A DNA stretch of 64,000 nucleotides from Rhodanobacter spathiphylli B39 (GCF_000264295.1 NZ_AJXT01000007.1:25268-89267), one strand, 5' to 3'. Counted from the first letter of the stretch, positions 20,622-29,837 are shown. Notes: a model not told the origin generated them from the sequence alone. A program made the numbers and translations.

Positions 20622-22118
20622 TCAGCCGGCGGGAATGGTCAGCGTGGTGCCGGCGCGCACCGTATTGCTGCTGATCTGATTCGCGTTCTTCAGCGCACCG
20701 ACGCTGACGCCGTACTGGCGCGCGATGCTGCTGAGACTTTCGCCACGCCCGACCTTGTGCACGTCGCGCCCGGACGCCTTGCCGGACGACTGGCTGGCGC
20801 CGGACGCCAGCTGCACGCCGTTGCGTCGCGCCGCCTCGGCAGCAAACCAGGTGCCCGGCGGCGGGGTCGATTCGAAATAATTCTTCACGCCGCCCATGAC
20901 GGCTTCGGCGAGCCTCTTCTGGTGTGCCGGATCGCGCAGCTTGCGCTCTTCGGCCGGATTGCTGATGAAGGCCGTCTCGACCAGGATCGACGGCACGTCG
21001 GGCGAACGCAGCACCACGAAATTCGCGCGCTCGACATAGCCGCGATGGGTCGGCCCCAGACGCCCCAGCGCCTGGAGCACATTGCCGGCGATCATGTCGC
21101 TGGCCTGTATCGCCCAGCCCTGCTGCATGTCCAGCAGCACCTTGGCCAGGCTGTCGTCCTTGTCGTCCAGCGAAGTGCCACCGATCAGGTCGGCGCGGTT
21201 CTCGCGATCGGCCAGCCAGCGGGCAGCCTCGCTGGTCTTGCCGCGCGGCGACAGCACCCACACCGAAGAGCCCTTGGCGTCGCCGCTGGTGAACGCGTCG
21301 GCGTGGATCGACACGAACAGGTCGGCATTGTGCTCGCGGGCGATCTTGTAGCGCTGCGCCAGCGGAATGAAGAAGTCGCTGTCGCGCGTCAGCACGGCCT
21401 TCATGCCGGGCTGGCGATTGATCTCGGCGGCCAGCTCGCGCGCCACCGCGAGGGTGACGTTCTTTTCCAGCGTTCCGCCCGGACCGTGCGAACCGGGGTC
21501 CTTGCCGCCATGACCGGCGTCGATCGCCACCACCACCTGGCGCTGGCCGTTGAGCATCGCGGCCGCCTGCTCGGCGGCGACCCGGCGGCTGTGCGTGGGA
21601 TTGCTGTAGGTCTCGATGGGGGCCGGCTTCGCGACCGCAGCGGCAGTCACCGGGGCTTTCGGCGCCGGCGCGGCACTGTCGGCAGCGACATCATGTTCGA
21701 CCTCGGCGGCGTTGTCGGCCGGATAGAAATCCAGCACCAGCCGATAGTCGCCCTCATCCTTCGGCTTCAGCAGGAAGCTCTTCAGCCGGCTCGACGGATC
21801 AACCCTGGCGGTCAGCTGCATGCCGGTACCGAGGCGGGAATGCGTCATGCCGTGGAACAGGCCCTGCGCGGTCGGGGCGGAAAAATCGCGGCCGGCATTG
21901 CTGTCCGGCAGCTCGATCAGCACCTGGCCATGATTCTGGCTGATCTTGTACTGCAGCGGGCCGGACGCGTCGAACACCACCCGCGTATAGGCCGGGCCGG
22001 CCCAGACGCGGACATCCTTCAATTGCGCGGCACCGGCCGCGCCCAAGGGCAGCAGCGTCGCGATCGCGACGGCACACCAGCCGATCCGGTTGTTCAGGCA
22101 AGCCCTCATGCTCCGCAT
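20622..22118 (-). CDS. amiC: N-acetylmuramoyl-L-alanine amidase with AMIN and LysM domains
   Basis: About 498 residues. Signal peptide (VAIATLLPLGAAGA), then an AMIN domain (QLKDVRVWAGPAYTRVVFD..., about 30-130) that targets the septum. A type-3 amidase domain follows (VVVAIDAGHGGKDPG, zinc His and Glu; HADLFVSIHADA; VETAFISN). A C-terminal LysM (HKVGRGESLSSIARQYGV) binds peptidoglycan. It cleaves septal peptidoglycan for daughter-cell separation. Start: 22118 or the in-frame ATG at 22109; neither has a good Shine-Dalgarno. It is downstream of tsaE, as in E. coli-like tsaE-amiB arrangements. Confidence 0.93.
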   Translation of the reverse strand: MRSMRACLNNRIGWCAVAIATLLPLGAAGAAQLKDVRVWAGPAYTRVVFDASGPLQYKISQNHGQVLIELPDSNAGRDFSAPTAQGLFHGMTHSRLGTGMQLTARVDPSSRLKSFLLKPKDEGDYRLVLDFYPADNAAEVEHDVAADSAAPAPKAPVTAAAVAKPAPIETYSNPTHSRRVAAEQAAAMLNGQRQVVVAIDAGHGGKDPGSHGPGGTLEKNVTLAVARELAAEINRQPGMKAVLTRDSDFFIPLAQRYKIAREHNADLFVSIHADAFTSGDAKGSSVWVLSPRGKTSEAARWLADRENRADLIGGTSLDDKDDSLAKVLLDMQQGWAIQASDMIAGNVLQALGRLGPTHRGYVERANFVVLRSPDVPSILVETAFISNPAEERKLRDPAHQKRLAEAVMGGVKNYFESTPPPGTWFAAEAARRNGVQLASGASQSSGKASGRDVHKVGRGESLSSIARQYGVSVGALKNANQISSNTVRAGTTLTIPAG

Positions 22119-22276
22119 TGAAACGCAGGGTGACGCGCTTTGCAAGATCTTTTCCCTTGAATATCCATGACCTGCGCGGCATTTGTCAGGTGAGATCAAG
22201 CTATGGGATGCAACTCCTGCTTTCGGCGCGAGCCCTCCGGCCCCAAAACCGGATCAGGTTTTCCCAGCGAAAAGAA

Positions 22277-22765
22277 TTACTTGGCGATCCTGTCGAGCAG
22301 GCTTGCGCCACGTCCGCCAAGGGCGCGCAGCGAGGCCTGACGACCAGCCCCGGCGTAGTCCAGGGTCACCGCAAGATCCGCCGCGGGCAAAGCCCCGCTG
22401 CCGCGCTCGGGCCATTCCACCAGCACCACGGCGTCGGGGTCGGCCAGCGCGTCCAGACCCAGCCACTCCAGTTCGCCCGGATCGGCGATCCGGTACAGGT
22501 CGAGGTGCCACGCCGGCCGTCCGCCTGCCGCATAGCCTTCGATGAGGCTGTAGGTGGGGCTCTTCACCCGCTCACCGACACCCAGCGTCGTCAGCAGGGC
22601 CCGGGCGAAACTGGTCTTGCCGGCACCGAGCGGGCCGTGCAGGTAGATCACCAGCCCGCCGTCCAACGCAGCCGCCAGGCGCGCGCCCAGTGCCGCGGTG
22701 GCCGCCTCGTCGGCAAGCATCCAGGTCGACGTCGCATCCGCCGGTTCAATCATGGTCACGTTCAT
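22277..22765 (-). CDS. tsaE: tRNA threonylcarbamoyladenosine biosynthesis ATPase TsaE
   Basis: 162 residues with Walker A GPLGAGKTSFARA, SPTYSLIEGY and HLDLYRIADPGELEWLGLD, the hallmark TsaE strings. It powers TsaB-TsaD turnover during t6A37 modification of ANN-decoding tRNAs. The first 20 bp overlap the 3' end of nnr, so nnr-tsaE-amiC form one operon. Confidence 0.95.
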   Translation of the reverse strand: MNVTMIEPADATSTWMLADEAATAALGARLAAALDGGLVIYLHGPLGAGKTSFARALLTTLGVGERVKSPTYSLIEGYAAGGRPAWHLDLYRIADPGELEWLGLDALADPDAVVLVEWPERGSGALPAADLAVTLDYAGAGRQASLRALGGRGASLLDRIAK

Positions 22766-24245
22766 AGCCCGTCATGCCATTGCCCAGTGCCCGCAATGGC
22801 GCCAGCAGGTCGCTGGCCAGCAAGCCGCGCTCCCCCTGCCGCGCCGCCCGGTCGCCGGCACGGGCATGCAGGCCCGCGCCAAGTCCGGCCGCCTGCCACG
22901 CACTGCAGCCTTGCGCCAGCAGTGCCGCCACGATGCCGGTGAGCAGGTCGCCCATGCCGCCGCTGGCCATGCCCGGGTTGCCCCACGGACAGACGTCCAG
23001 ACGTCCATCCGGATCGGCCACCAGACTGCCGGCACCCTTGAGCACCACGACGGCGTGGTAGCGCCGCGCGATTTCGCGTGCCGCGGCAAAGCGATCCTGT
23101 TCGACCTCGCCGGTGGTGACCCCCAGCAGACGCCCGGCCTCGCCCGGATGCGGCGTCAGCACGGTCGGCGCGGTGAATCGACGCGGTTCGCGCGCCAGCA
23201 GGTTCAGGCCATCGGCATCGAGCACCAGCGGCCTGTTCGCGTCCAGCGCGGTCAGCCACAGGGCGTGACCCCAGGCCGCCTGGCCCAGCCCCGGGCCCAG
23301 CGCCAGCACGCTGGCACGGTCCAGCTGCGCGGCCAGCGCCTGGGGGCCGTCGACACCCTGCGCCATCAGTTCCGGTCGCGCCGCGTTCAGCGCGAACACA
23401 TGCGCCGCCCGCGTCGCCACGCTGACCAGCCCGGCGCCGGCGCGCAGCGCCGACTCCCCGGCCAGGTGCACCGCACCGGCCATGCCATGGTCGCCGCCGA
23501 TCACCAGCACGTGGCCGTAGTTGCCCTTGTTGGCGTAACGGTTCCGTGGCGGCAGCGACTCGGCGACCAGCAGGCGGGCATCCGGCGCCGCCGCCGTGCA
23601 GACGCTTTCAGGCACGCCAAGGGTGGCCAGTTCGAGCACGCCGACGTGATCGGCGGCGCGCCCGGTATGCAGGCCGCGCTTGCCGGCGATGAAGGTCACC
23701 GTGACATCGGCGCGAATCGCCGCAGCGGCACAGCTGCCGCGATCGGCATCCAGCCCGCTGGGCACATCCAGCGCCAGCACCGGGCGACCCCGCTGGTTGA
23801 TCGCCTCGATCAGGCGTGTCGGAGCCGCCCCGGGCGCGCGGTTGAGGCCGATGCCGTACAGCGCATCCACGTGCAGTTCCGCTTCGGGAAGCACGGCCTG
23901 TTCATTCCAGATCAGCACCTGCCCGTCCGCGGATTCCCATGCCGCGCGCGCCACCGCCGCGTCGCCATGCGAGCTGGCCGTCAACGCCACCATGTCGACC
24001 TGCAGGCCCGCCTCGCGCGCCAGCACCCCCAGCAGGAATCCATCGCCGCCGTTGTTGCCGGGGCCGCAGTGGATGCAGACGTGCTGCACCTGCGGCCAGT
24101 GCCTTCGCAGGCTGCTCAGCGCGGCGCTGGCCGCCCGCCGCATCAGTTCGGGCCCGGAAATGCCCAGCGCCGACAGCGCCGCGTGCTCGATCGCGCGCAA
24201 CTGGTCGACGGTATGCAGGTTGCGGCTGGTCGGGTGGACGGACAT
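22746..24245 (-). CDS. nnr: Bifunctional NAD(P)H-hydrate epimerase and ADP-dependent hydrate dehydratase
   Basis: 499 residues in two domains that repair damaged NAD(P)HX. The N-terminal YjeF-N epimerase has CGPGNNGGDGF and VLALDVPSGLDAD (about 1-210). The C-terminal dehydratase has GNYGHVLVIGG, TPHPGEAGRL and GNPGMASGGMGDLLTG (about 225-490). The start ATG (MSVHPTSR) lies six bases after a perfect minus-strand TATAAT, so the mRNA may be leaderless. It is divergent from queG with only 39 bp between start codons. Confidence 0.95.
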   Translation of the reverse strand: MSVHPTSRNLHTVDQLRAIEHAALSALGISGPELMRRAASAALSSLRRHWPQVQHVCIHCGPGNNGGDGFLLGVLAREAGLQVDMVALTASSHGDAAVARAAWESADGQVLIWNEQAVLPEAELHVDALYGIGLNRAPGAAPTRLIEAINQRGRPVLALDVPSGLDADRGSCAAAAIRADVTVTFIAGKRGLHTGRAADHVGVLELATLGVPESVCTAAAPDARLLVAESLPPRNRYANKGNYGHVLVIGGDHGMAGAVHLAGESALRAGAGLVSVATRAAHVFALNAARPELMAQGVDGPQALAAQLDRASVLALGPGLGQAAWGHALWLTALDANRPLVLDADGLNLLAREPRRFTAPTVLTPHPGEAGRLLGVTTGEVEQDRFAAAREIARRYHAVVVLKGAGSLVADPDGRLDVCPWGNPGMASGGMGDLLTGIVAALLAQGCSAWQAAGLGAGLHARAGDRAARQGERGLLASDLLAPLRALGNGMTGYERDHD

Positions 24246-24284
24246 GCGCGAATTATAGGCATGCGGCGCACCTACAATAGCCGG
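24246..24284. promoter_or_regulatory. Facing leaderless promoters for nnr and queG
   Basis: Minus-strand TATAAT (24257-24252) and plus-strand TACAAT (24273-24278) each stop exactly six bases before the ATG of their gene. A -10 normally ends 6-7 bases before the transcription start, so both mRNAs should begin at their ATG. The -35 matches are weak. Confidence 0.6.
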
Positions 24285-25355
24285 ATGTCCGACATCGACA
24301 CCCGCTCCCCCGACTACGCCGCGCTCGCCCGCGACATCAAATGCTGGGCGCGCGAACTGGGTTTCGCCGACACCGGCATCAGCGGCACCCGGCTCGCCGA
24401 CGACGAGAAGCATCTGCTGAGCTGGCTGGATCACGGCCACCACGGCGAAATGGAATACATGGCCCGGCACGGCACCAAGCGCGCCCGTCCGGCCGAGCTG
24501 GAGCCGGGTACGCAGCGGGTCATCTCGGTGCGCATGGATTACATCCCGCCGGGCACCGCGAACGCGTGGGGCGTGCTGAAGGACGCCGAGGCCGGTTACG
24601 TTTCCCGCTACGCGCTGGGGCGCGACTACCACAAGCTGATGCGCGGCCGCCTGCAGAAGCTGGCCGAGCGCATCCACGGCGCCATCGGCGATTTCGGCTA
24701 TCGCGCCTATGTGGACTCGGCGCCGGTGCTGGAGAAGGCGCTGGCGCGCAATGCCGGCATGGGCTGGATCGGCAAGCACACGGTGCTGATCAACCGCAAC
24801 GCGGGCTCGTACTTCTTCCTGGGCGAGCTGTACACCGACCTGCCGCTGCCGGTGGACGAGCCGGCCAGCGCGCACTGCGGCAGTTGCACGCGCTGCATCG
24901 AGGTCTGCCCGACCCAGGCGATCATCGGGCCGTATCAGCTCGACGCCAAGCGCTGCATCTCCTACCTGACGATCGAGCTCAAGGGCAGCATCCCCGAAGA
25001 ACTGCGCACGCCGATGGGCAACCGCATCTTCGGCTGCGATGACTGCCAGCTGGTCTGTCCCTGGAACAAGTTCGCGCAGACCACCACCGAGGCGGATTTC
25101 GCGCCGCGGCACAGTCTGGATGGCGCAAGGCTGGTCGAGCTGTTTGCCTGGAGCGAGGACGAATTCCTCAAGCGCACCGAAGGCATGGCGATCCGCCGCA
25201 CCGGTTACGAAGGCTGGTTGCGCAACATCGCGGTGGCGCTGGGCAATGCGCCGCAGTCGGCCGCCGCGATCGAGTCACTCAATGCACGCGCCGACGATCC
25301 CTCGCCGGTGGTGCGTGAACACGTGGCCTGGGCGCTGGCGAAGCAGCGCCGGTGA
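24285..25355 (+). CDS. queG: Epoxyqueuosine reductase QueG
   Basis: 356 residues, a cobalamin- and iron-sulfur-dependent enzyme that reduces epoxyqueuosine in tRNA to queuosine. Two ferredoxin-like clusters are visible: CGSCTRCIEVCPTQAI and CDDCQLVCPWN. DSAPVLEKALARNAGMGWIGKHT is the B12-domain signature, and a HEAT-like C-terminus ends VREHVAWALAKQRR. The start ATG at 24285 lies six bases after TACAAT. Confidence 0.96.
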   Translation: MSDIDTRSPDYAALARDIKCWARELGFADTGISGTRLADDEKHLLSWLDHGHHGEMEYMARHGTKRARPAELEPGTQRVISVRMDYIPPGTANAWGVLKDAEAGYVSRYALGRDYHKLMRGRLQKLAERIHGAIGDFGYRAYVDSAPVLEKALARNAGMGWIGKHTVLINRNAGSYFFLGELYTDLPLPVDEPASAHCGSCTRCIEVCPTQAIIGPYQLDAKRCISYLTIELKGSIPEELRTPMGNRIFGCDDCQLVCPWNKFAQTTTEADFAPRHSLDGARLVELFAWSEDEFLKRTEGMAIRRTGYEGWLRNIAVALGNAPQSAAAIESLNARADDPSPVVREHVAWALAKQRR

Positions 25356-25389
25356 CGCTCAGGGCCTGTGAAGAAAACCACGGCCTGTG

Positions 25390-25561
25390 ATTTTCTTCTA
25401 TCGCGAGTCCGGCGCATGTCCGGACTTGCTCACATGAAGCCGTCACTTGCGTGACTGCTTCATGTCCGGCCATCGGGCAACCGCTCCTGCGTTGCCTCGA
25501 CTCGGGCATCCATGCCCTCGCCCTGACCGGCCTGAGAAGTTGAAACTCACAACTTCTCAGG
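25390..25561 (-). repeat. Dispersed 3'-end repeat, copy 1 (abuts the panD stop)
   Basis: About 170 bp, reading on the minus strand from the TGA stop of panD. It begins CTGAGAAGTTG and its first hairpin pairs CCTGAGAAGTTG with CAACTTCTCAGG. A GGGCATGGATGCCC palindrome and a CATGAAGC/GCTTCATG hairpin follow. It matches the copy at 63782-63945 across nearly its whole length. No ORF is conserved. Confidence 0.85.
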
Positions 25562-25949
25562 CGTCGGCCATCTGTTTCGGGATCGAACGATTGGTGTGGC
25601 TGATGCGGTTGCCCGGGCCGGCGGCGACATAGACGCAGGTCGGCTGGTAGTTCTCCAGCTCGGCTTCGCTCAGCTGCACGAAGGCGGCGATGATGATGAT
25701 GTCGCCAGCCTGGGCACTGCGCGCGGCGCTGCCGTTGACCGAGATGATCCCGGAACCTTCCTCGGCGCGCAGCGCATAGGTGACGAAGCGCTGCCCGCTG
25801 TTGACGTTCCAGGCGTGGATCTGCTCGTACTCGCGGATGCCCGAGGCGTCCAGCAGCAGACCGTCGATCGCGATCGAGCCTTCGTAGTGCAGTTCGGCGT
25901 GGGTCACCGTGGCACGGTGGATCTTGGCCTTGAGCATGTTCAGGTGCAT
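25557..25949 (-). CDS. panD: Aspartate 1-decarboxylase proenzyme
   Basis: 130 residues. The pyruvoyl-enzyme self-cleavage site is intact: HYEGS with Ser25. It makes beta-alanine for pantothenate. The start at 25949 gives [12 protein letters not shown], aligning with the E. coli N-terminus. It is the last gene of pcnB-folK-panB-panC-panD. The stop TGA lies inside a dispersed repeat, and the last residues (MADA) may have been shaped by that element. Confidence 0.95.
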   Translation of the reverse strand: MHLNMLKAKIHRATVTHAELHYEGSIAIDGLLLDASGIREYEQIHAWNVNSGQRFVTYALRAEEGSGIISVNGSAARSAQAGDIIIIAAFVQLSEAELENYQPTCVYVAAGPGNRISHTNRSIPKQMADA

Positions 25950-26053
25950 GGGAATCTTTGTTTCCGGCAGGGTCAGCCTGCAAAGTCGGACATTATCGAA
26001 CTGCTGACGCTGCATCGCAACATCAGCCACCCGACCCCGGATATGCGGTCACC

Positions 26054-26899
26054 TCAGTCGAACAGCAAGTTGTCGATCAGGCGGGTGCTGCCCAGCCGGG
26101 CGGCCACCAGTGCAATCAGCCCGCCAGACTCGCCGTCGGCCGGTGCGGCCAGGTCCTCGGCGCGACGGATCACCACGTAGTCCGGTACGAAGCCCGCACG
26201 TTGCAGGCGCGCCGCGGCGGTCTGCTCGATCGCCTGCCACGGATGTCCCTGGGCCAGCAGTTCGCGCATTTTCTGCAGAGTGTCATGGATCAAGGGCGCA
26301 CGCGCACGCTCCTCGGCGCTGAGGTACTGATTGCGCGAGCTGAGCGCCAGCCCATCTTCGGCACGCAGGATCGGCGCCGCCATCACCTTCAACGGCAGGC
26401 CCAGGTCGCGCACCATCCGCTCGACCACCTTCAGCTGCTGGAAGTCCTTCTGGCCGAATACGGCCACGTCCGGCTGCACCAGGTTGAACAGCTTGCACAC
26501 CACGGTGGCCATGCCGTCGAAGTGGCCTGGCCGATGGGCACCCTCCAGCTCGTCGGTGATCCGCGGCACGCGCACGCTGACGCTGTGCGCGGCGCCGAAC
26601 GGATAGATCGTGGCGACTTCCGGTGCGAACAGCAGGTCGCACTCGCTCTCGGCCAGCGCGGCCTGATCCTGCACCAGGGTGCGCGGATAACGGTCGAAAT
26701 CCTCGTTGGGACCGAACTGGGTCGGGTTGACGAAGACACTGGCGACGACCCGCTCGGTCCGCGCACGCGCCAGCTTGATCAGCGACTGGTGACCGGCGTG
26801 CAGGTTGCCCATGGTCGGCACGAAACCCACCGTCTGGCCCTGCGTGCGCCAGCCACGGATCGCGGCCCGCAGCGCGGGGATGTCTTGTACGGTCTGCAT
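26054..26899 (-). CDS. panC: Pantoate--beta-alanine ligase
   Basis: 281 residues of the cytidylyl-transferase-like fold. PTMGNLHAGHQSLI is the HxGH nucleotide-binding motif and SSRNQYLS the KMSKS-equivalent region. It condenses pantoate and beta-alanine with ATP. It lies 104 bp upstream of panD and 49 bp downstream of panB. Confidence 0.96.
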   Translation of the reverse strand: MQTVQDIPALRAAIRGWRTQGQTVGFVPTMGNLHAGHQSLIKLARARTERVVASVFVNPTQFGPNEDFDRYPRTLVQDQAALAESECDLLFAPEVATIYPFGAAHSVSVRVPRITDELEGAHRPGHFDGMATVVCKLFNLVQPDVAVFGQKDFQQLKVVERMVRDLGLPLKVMAAPILRAEDGLALSSRNQYLSAEERARAPLIHDTLQKMRELLAQGHPWQAIEQTAAARLQRAGFVPDYVVIRRAEDLAAPADGESGGLIALVAARLGSTRLIDNLLFD

Positions 26900-26948
26900 G
26901 ATCGGTCGACTCGCAGCCCGGTTGAAACGGGCTCAATGAAAACGAAGG

Positions 26949-27779
26949 TCAGTTGAAACAGTGTTCGGGCGCCGGGAAGACGCCGCTGCGCACGTCCCCG
27001 GCGTAGGTGGCAATGGCCGCGGCGACAGAATCGCGCCCGGCCAGGAAATCCTTGCTGAATTTCGGTCGCTTGCCCGGGGTGATGCCGAGCATGTCGTGGA
27101 TCACCAGCACCTGGCCGTCGCAATGCGGGCCGGCGCCGATGCCGATCACCGGAATCGAAAGCGCCTCGGTCACCCGCCGCCCCAGTTCCACCGGCACGCC
27201 CTCCATCACCAGCAGGTCCGCGCCGGCGGCCTGCACCGCCAGCGCCTCGGCCAGCACGCGGTCGGCGGCGGCCTGTTCGCGTCCCTGGATGCGGAAGCCG
27301 CCGAACTTGTGCACGGATTGCGGGGTGAGTCCCAGGTGCGCACAAACCGGGATCGCCCGTGCGCTCAGCGCCGCGATTGCCTCCAGGATGTGCGGCGCGG
27401 CGCCTTCGATCTTGACCATCGCCGCGCCCGCTTCGCCGACCAGCCGCGCGCCTGCTTCCAGCGCATGCGCCACGTCGCGATCGGCCATGAACGGCAGGTC
27501 GGCCACCAGCATCGTGGCGGCCAGCCCGCGAGCCACCGCGGCGGTGTGGTAGACCATGTGATCGAGCGTCACCGGCAAGGTGCTGCGATGGCCCTGCACC
27601 ACCATGCCCAGCGAGTCGCCGACCAGGGCGATGTCGATGCCGGCCGATTCCAGCTGCCAGGCGAAGCTGGCGTCGTAGGCGGTGAGCATCACGATGCGCC
27701 GACCCTCGGCCTTCATCGCAAGCAGGCCTGGCACGGTCACCGGCTTGCGGTCGGGGACACTGGCGTTCTGCACGTACAC
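26949..27779 (-). CDS. panB: 3-methyl-2-oxobutanoate hydroxymethyltransferase
   Basis: 276 residues, the first committed enzyme of pantothenate synthesis (ketopantoate from ketoisovalerate and methylene-THF). LTAYDASFA, DSLGMVVQGH, MVKIEGA and GIGAGPHCDGQVLV are characteristic. It is third in the pcnB-folK-panBCD operon; placing folK next to panB combines folate and pantothenate biosynthesis. Confidence 0.97.
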   Translation of the reverse strand: MYVQNASVPDRKPVTVPGLLAMKAEGRRIVMLTAYDASFAWQLESAGIDIALVGDSLGMVVQGHRSTLPVTLDHMVYHTAAVARGLAATMLVADLPFMADRDVAHALEAGARLVGEAGAAMVKIEGAAPHILEAIAALSARAIPVCAHLGLTPQSVHKFGGFRIQGREQAAADRVLAEALAVQAAGADLLVMEGVPVELGRRVTEALSIPVIGIGAGPHCDGQVLVIHDMLGITPGKRPKFSKDFLAGRDSVAAAIATYAGDVRSGVFPAPEHCFN

Positions 27780-27834
27780 GGCAATTCCTGATGGATGCTG
27801 GGCCGCCGATTATCCGGCGCGCCACGTTGAGGGC

Positions 27835-28314
27835 TCAAGCCACGCGTTCACAACCGGACGGATCGAGCCGGGCCAGTTGCTCAGCCACGGTAGCCTGTCC
27901 AGCCAGGCGCAGGGCGGGCGCAATGTCGCACAAGGGCAGCAGCACGAAGACCCGCTCGCCCATGCGGGGATGCGGCAGGGTCAGGACGGGGTCGTCGAGC
28001 TGCACGCCGTCGACATGCAGCAGGTCCAGATCCAGCGTGCGCGGGCCGTTGCGCTCGGCTCGCACGCGACCGGCGCGCTGCTCGATGGCCAGCAGCGCGT
28101 CAAGCAAGCCATGGGGCGAGAGTTCCGTGTCCAGCTCCACCACCGCGTTGATGAAGGGCGGCTGCTCCAGCACGCCCCACGGCGGCGTGCGATACAGCGA
28201 GGAGCGCTGCCGCAGGCTGGTGCCGGGCAAGCGCGCCAGCGCGTCCACCGCGTCCAGCACCTGTTGCCGGGGATCGCCGAGATTGCTGCCCAGCGCCACG
28301 TAGGCCAGGCTCAT
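27835..28314 (-). CDS. folK: 2-amino-4-hydroxy-6-hydroxymethyldihydropteridine pyrophosphokinase
   Basis: 159 residues with ALGSNLGD at the N-terminus and RNGPRTLDLDLL, the HPPK signature. It transfers pyrophosphate to 6-hydroxymethyl-dihydropterin in folate synthesis. The ATG overlaps the pcnB stop by 4 bp. Confidence 0.96.
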   Translation of the reverse strand: MSLAYVALGSNLGDPRQQVLDAVDALARLPGTSLRQRSSLYRTPPWGVLEQPPFINAVVELDTELSPHGLLDALLAIEQRAGRVRAERNGPRTLDLDLLHVDGVQLDDPVLTLPHPRMGERVFVLLPLCDIAPALRLAGQATVAEQLARLDPSGCERVA

Positions 28315-29669
28315 GCGGAGCCTGATTTGTTGCCCGGCTTGCGGCGACGGCGGCGTGGACGCGGCGGCCTGGCCGCGACCGGTGCAGGGACGTAATCATT
28401 GGCGCCTGCCCCGCCACCGGCCGGCAGGGCCGAAGCCAGCACATCCTGCGGCAGCTGCTGCGCATGGGCCCACCACTGGCCCAGCTCACGCATCGCCGGT
28501 GACTCGTCGGCACGCAGCAGCAGGAAATCGAAGGCGGCGCGGAAACGCGGATGGGCCATCAGGCGGAATACGCGCTTGCGCTGGATCTGCTCGAAGCGCG
28601 GCTGCAGCGACCAGATCTCTTCCATGGTGAAGGTGAACCGGCGCGGGATCGCCACCCGCTGGCACTGCTCGCCCACCACCCGGGCGGCGGCCTGCGCCCA
28701 GGCCTCGTTGCTCTCGACGCCACGCCCGATCAACTGATGGGCCACGTCGCGCACTTCGCCCCACAACAGCACCGCGAACAGGAAGGCAGGAGTTACCGAC
28801 TTGCCCTCGTGGATGCGGGCATCGGTATTGGCCAGCCCGTTCTCGACCAGCGAGCGCAGCGCATCGTCGCCGCGCCGGAGCGCTCGCGCGGTGGCCGGAA
28901 ACAGGAACTTGAGCAGGCCGCAATGTTCCAGCATGCGGAAGCTCTTCAGGCCGTTGCCGGACAGGAACATCTTCAGTGATTCGTCGAACAGGCGCGCGGG
29001 CGCGGCGTCGGCCAGCAGCGGCCCCAGCGTCTCGAACGGCGCCATCGCGGCGGCGTCGATCTGCATGTCCAGCTTCGCCGCCAACCGGGCCGCGCGCAGC
29101 ATGCGCACCGGGTCCTCGTGGTAGCGGACGTTCGGGTCGCCGATCAGGCGCAGCATCCGGTCCTCGAGATCCTGCATGCCGCCGACATAGTCGCGCACGG
29201 AGAAATCGCTGATGTCGTAATACATCGCGTTGACGCGGAAGTCGCGGCGGATCGCGTCTTCCTCGATGGTGCCCCAGATGTTGTCGCGCACGATGCGGCC
29301 ATCGACGATGTGGCGGTCGCCCTCGCCGCCCTCCTCGCCGGTACCGCGGAACGTGGCGACCTCGATGATTTCCGGGCCGAACACCACGTGGGCCAGGCGG
29401 AAGCGGCGGCCGATCAGGCGGCAGTTGCGGAACAGCCGCTTCACTTCGTCCGGCGTGGCATCGGTGGCCACGTCGAAGTCCTTCGGCTGCAGCCCCAGCA
29501 GCAGGTCGCGCACCGCACCGCCGACCAGATAGGCCGTGTGTCCGGCCTCGTTCAACCGGTACAGCACGCGCAAGGCGGCCTTGCTGATGTTCTTGCGCGA
29601 AATGATGTGCTGGTCGCGCGGAATGATCCGCAGCGTCGGCGTGGCGTCAGTCCTTGATTGTAGATTCAA
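28311..29669 (-). CDS. pcnB: Poly(A) polymerase I
   Basis: About 452 residues. The nucleotidyltransferase core is AYLVGGAVRDLLLGLQPKDFDVATDATP; RNCRLIGRRFRLAHVVFGPEIIEVATFRG follows, as in E. coli PcnB. The C-terminus is Arg-rich (PPRPRRRRRKPG), typical of the RNA-binding tail. It polyadenylates RNA for decay. No ATG or GTG lies near the expected N-terminus: the nearest in-frame ATG is 54 codons further upstream, in an Ala/Arg-rich stretch unlike the family. I chose TTG at 29669, with AAGGA ten bases before it; CTG 29633 and ATT 29624 are alternatives. E. coli pcnB uses AUU. Confidence 0.9.
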   Translation of the reverse strand: MNLQSRTDATPTLRIIPRDQHIISRKNISKAALRVLYRLNEAGHTAYLVGGAVRDLLLGLQPKDFDVATDATPDEVKRLFRNCRLIGRRFRLAHVVFGPEIIEVATFRGTGEEGGEGDRHIVDGRIVRDNIWGTIEEDAIRRDFRVNAMYYDISDFSVRDYVGGMQDLEDRMLRLIGDPNVRYHEDPVRMLRAARLAAKLDMQIDAAAMAPFETLGPLLADAAPARLFDESLKMFLSGNGLKSFRMLEHCGLLKFLFPATARALRRGDDALRSLVENGLANTDARIHEGKSVTPAFLFAVLLWGEVRDVAHQLIGRGVESNEAWAQAAARVVGEQCQRVAIPRRFTFTMEEIWSLQPRFEQIQRKRVFRLMAHPRFRAAFDFLLLRADESPAMRELGQWWAHAQQLPQDVLASALPAGGGAGANDYVPAPVAARPPRPRRRRRKPGNKSGSA

Positions 29670-29837
29670 GCGGTGGGAATCCTTGGCGGGGCGAAGCTGC
29701 CCGTCGGTTGCAATATATCGCGGCACAGAGCAACGCGGGCCGCTCCGCGTGGCGCCGGACACGTGCACCGGCAGCAGGCCCGTTTCGGGCAACGCAGGCA
29801 GATGCACGGCAAGCATTGCCGGGCGAAACAATTCCGC

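Noticed and set aside
22245..22262. AAAACC...GGTTTT hairpin after tsaE as a terminator
   Set aside because: Six-bp arms without a GC-rich core, and amiC follows on the same strand; too weak to call.
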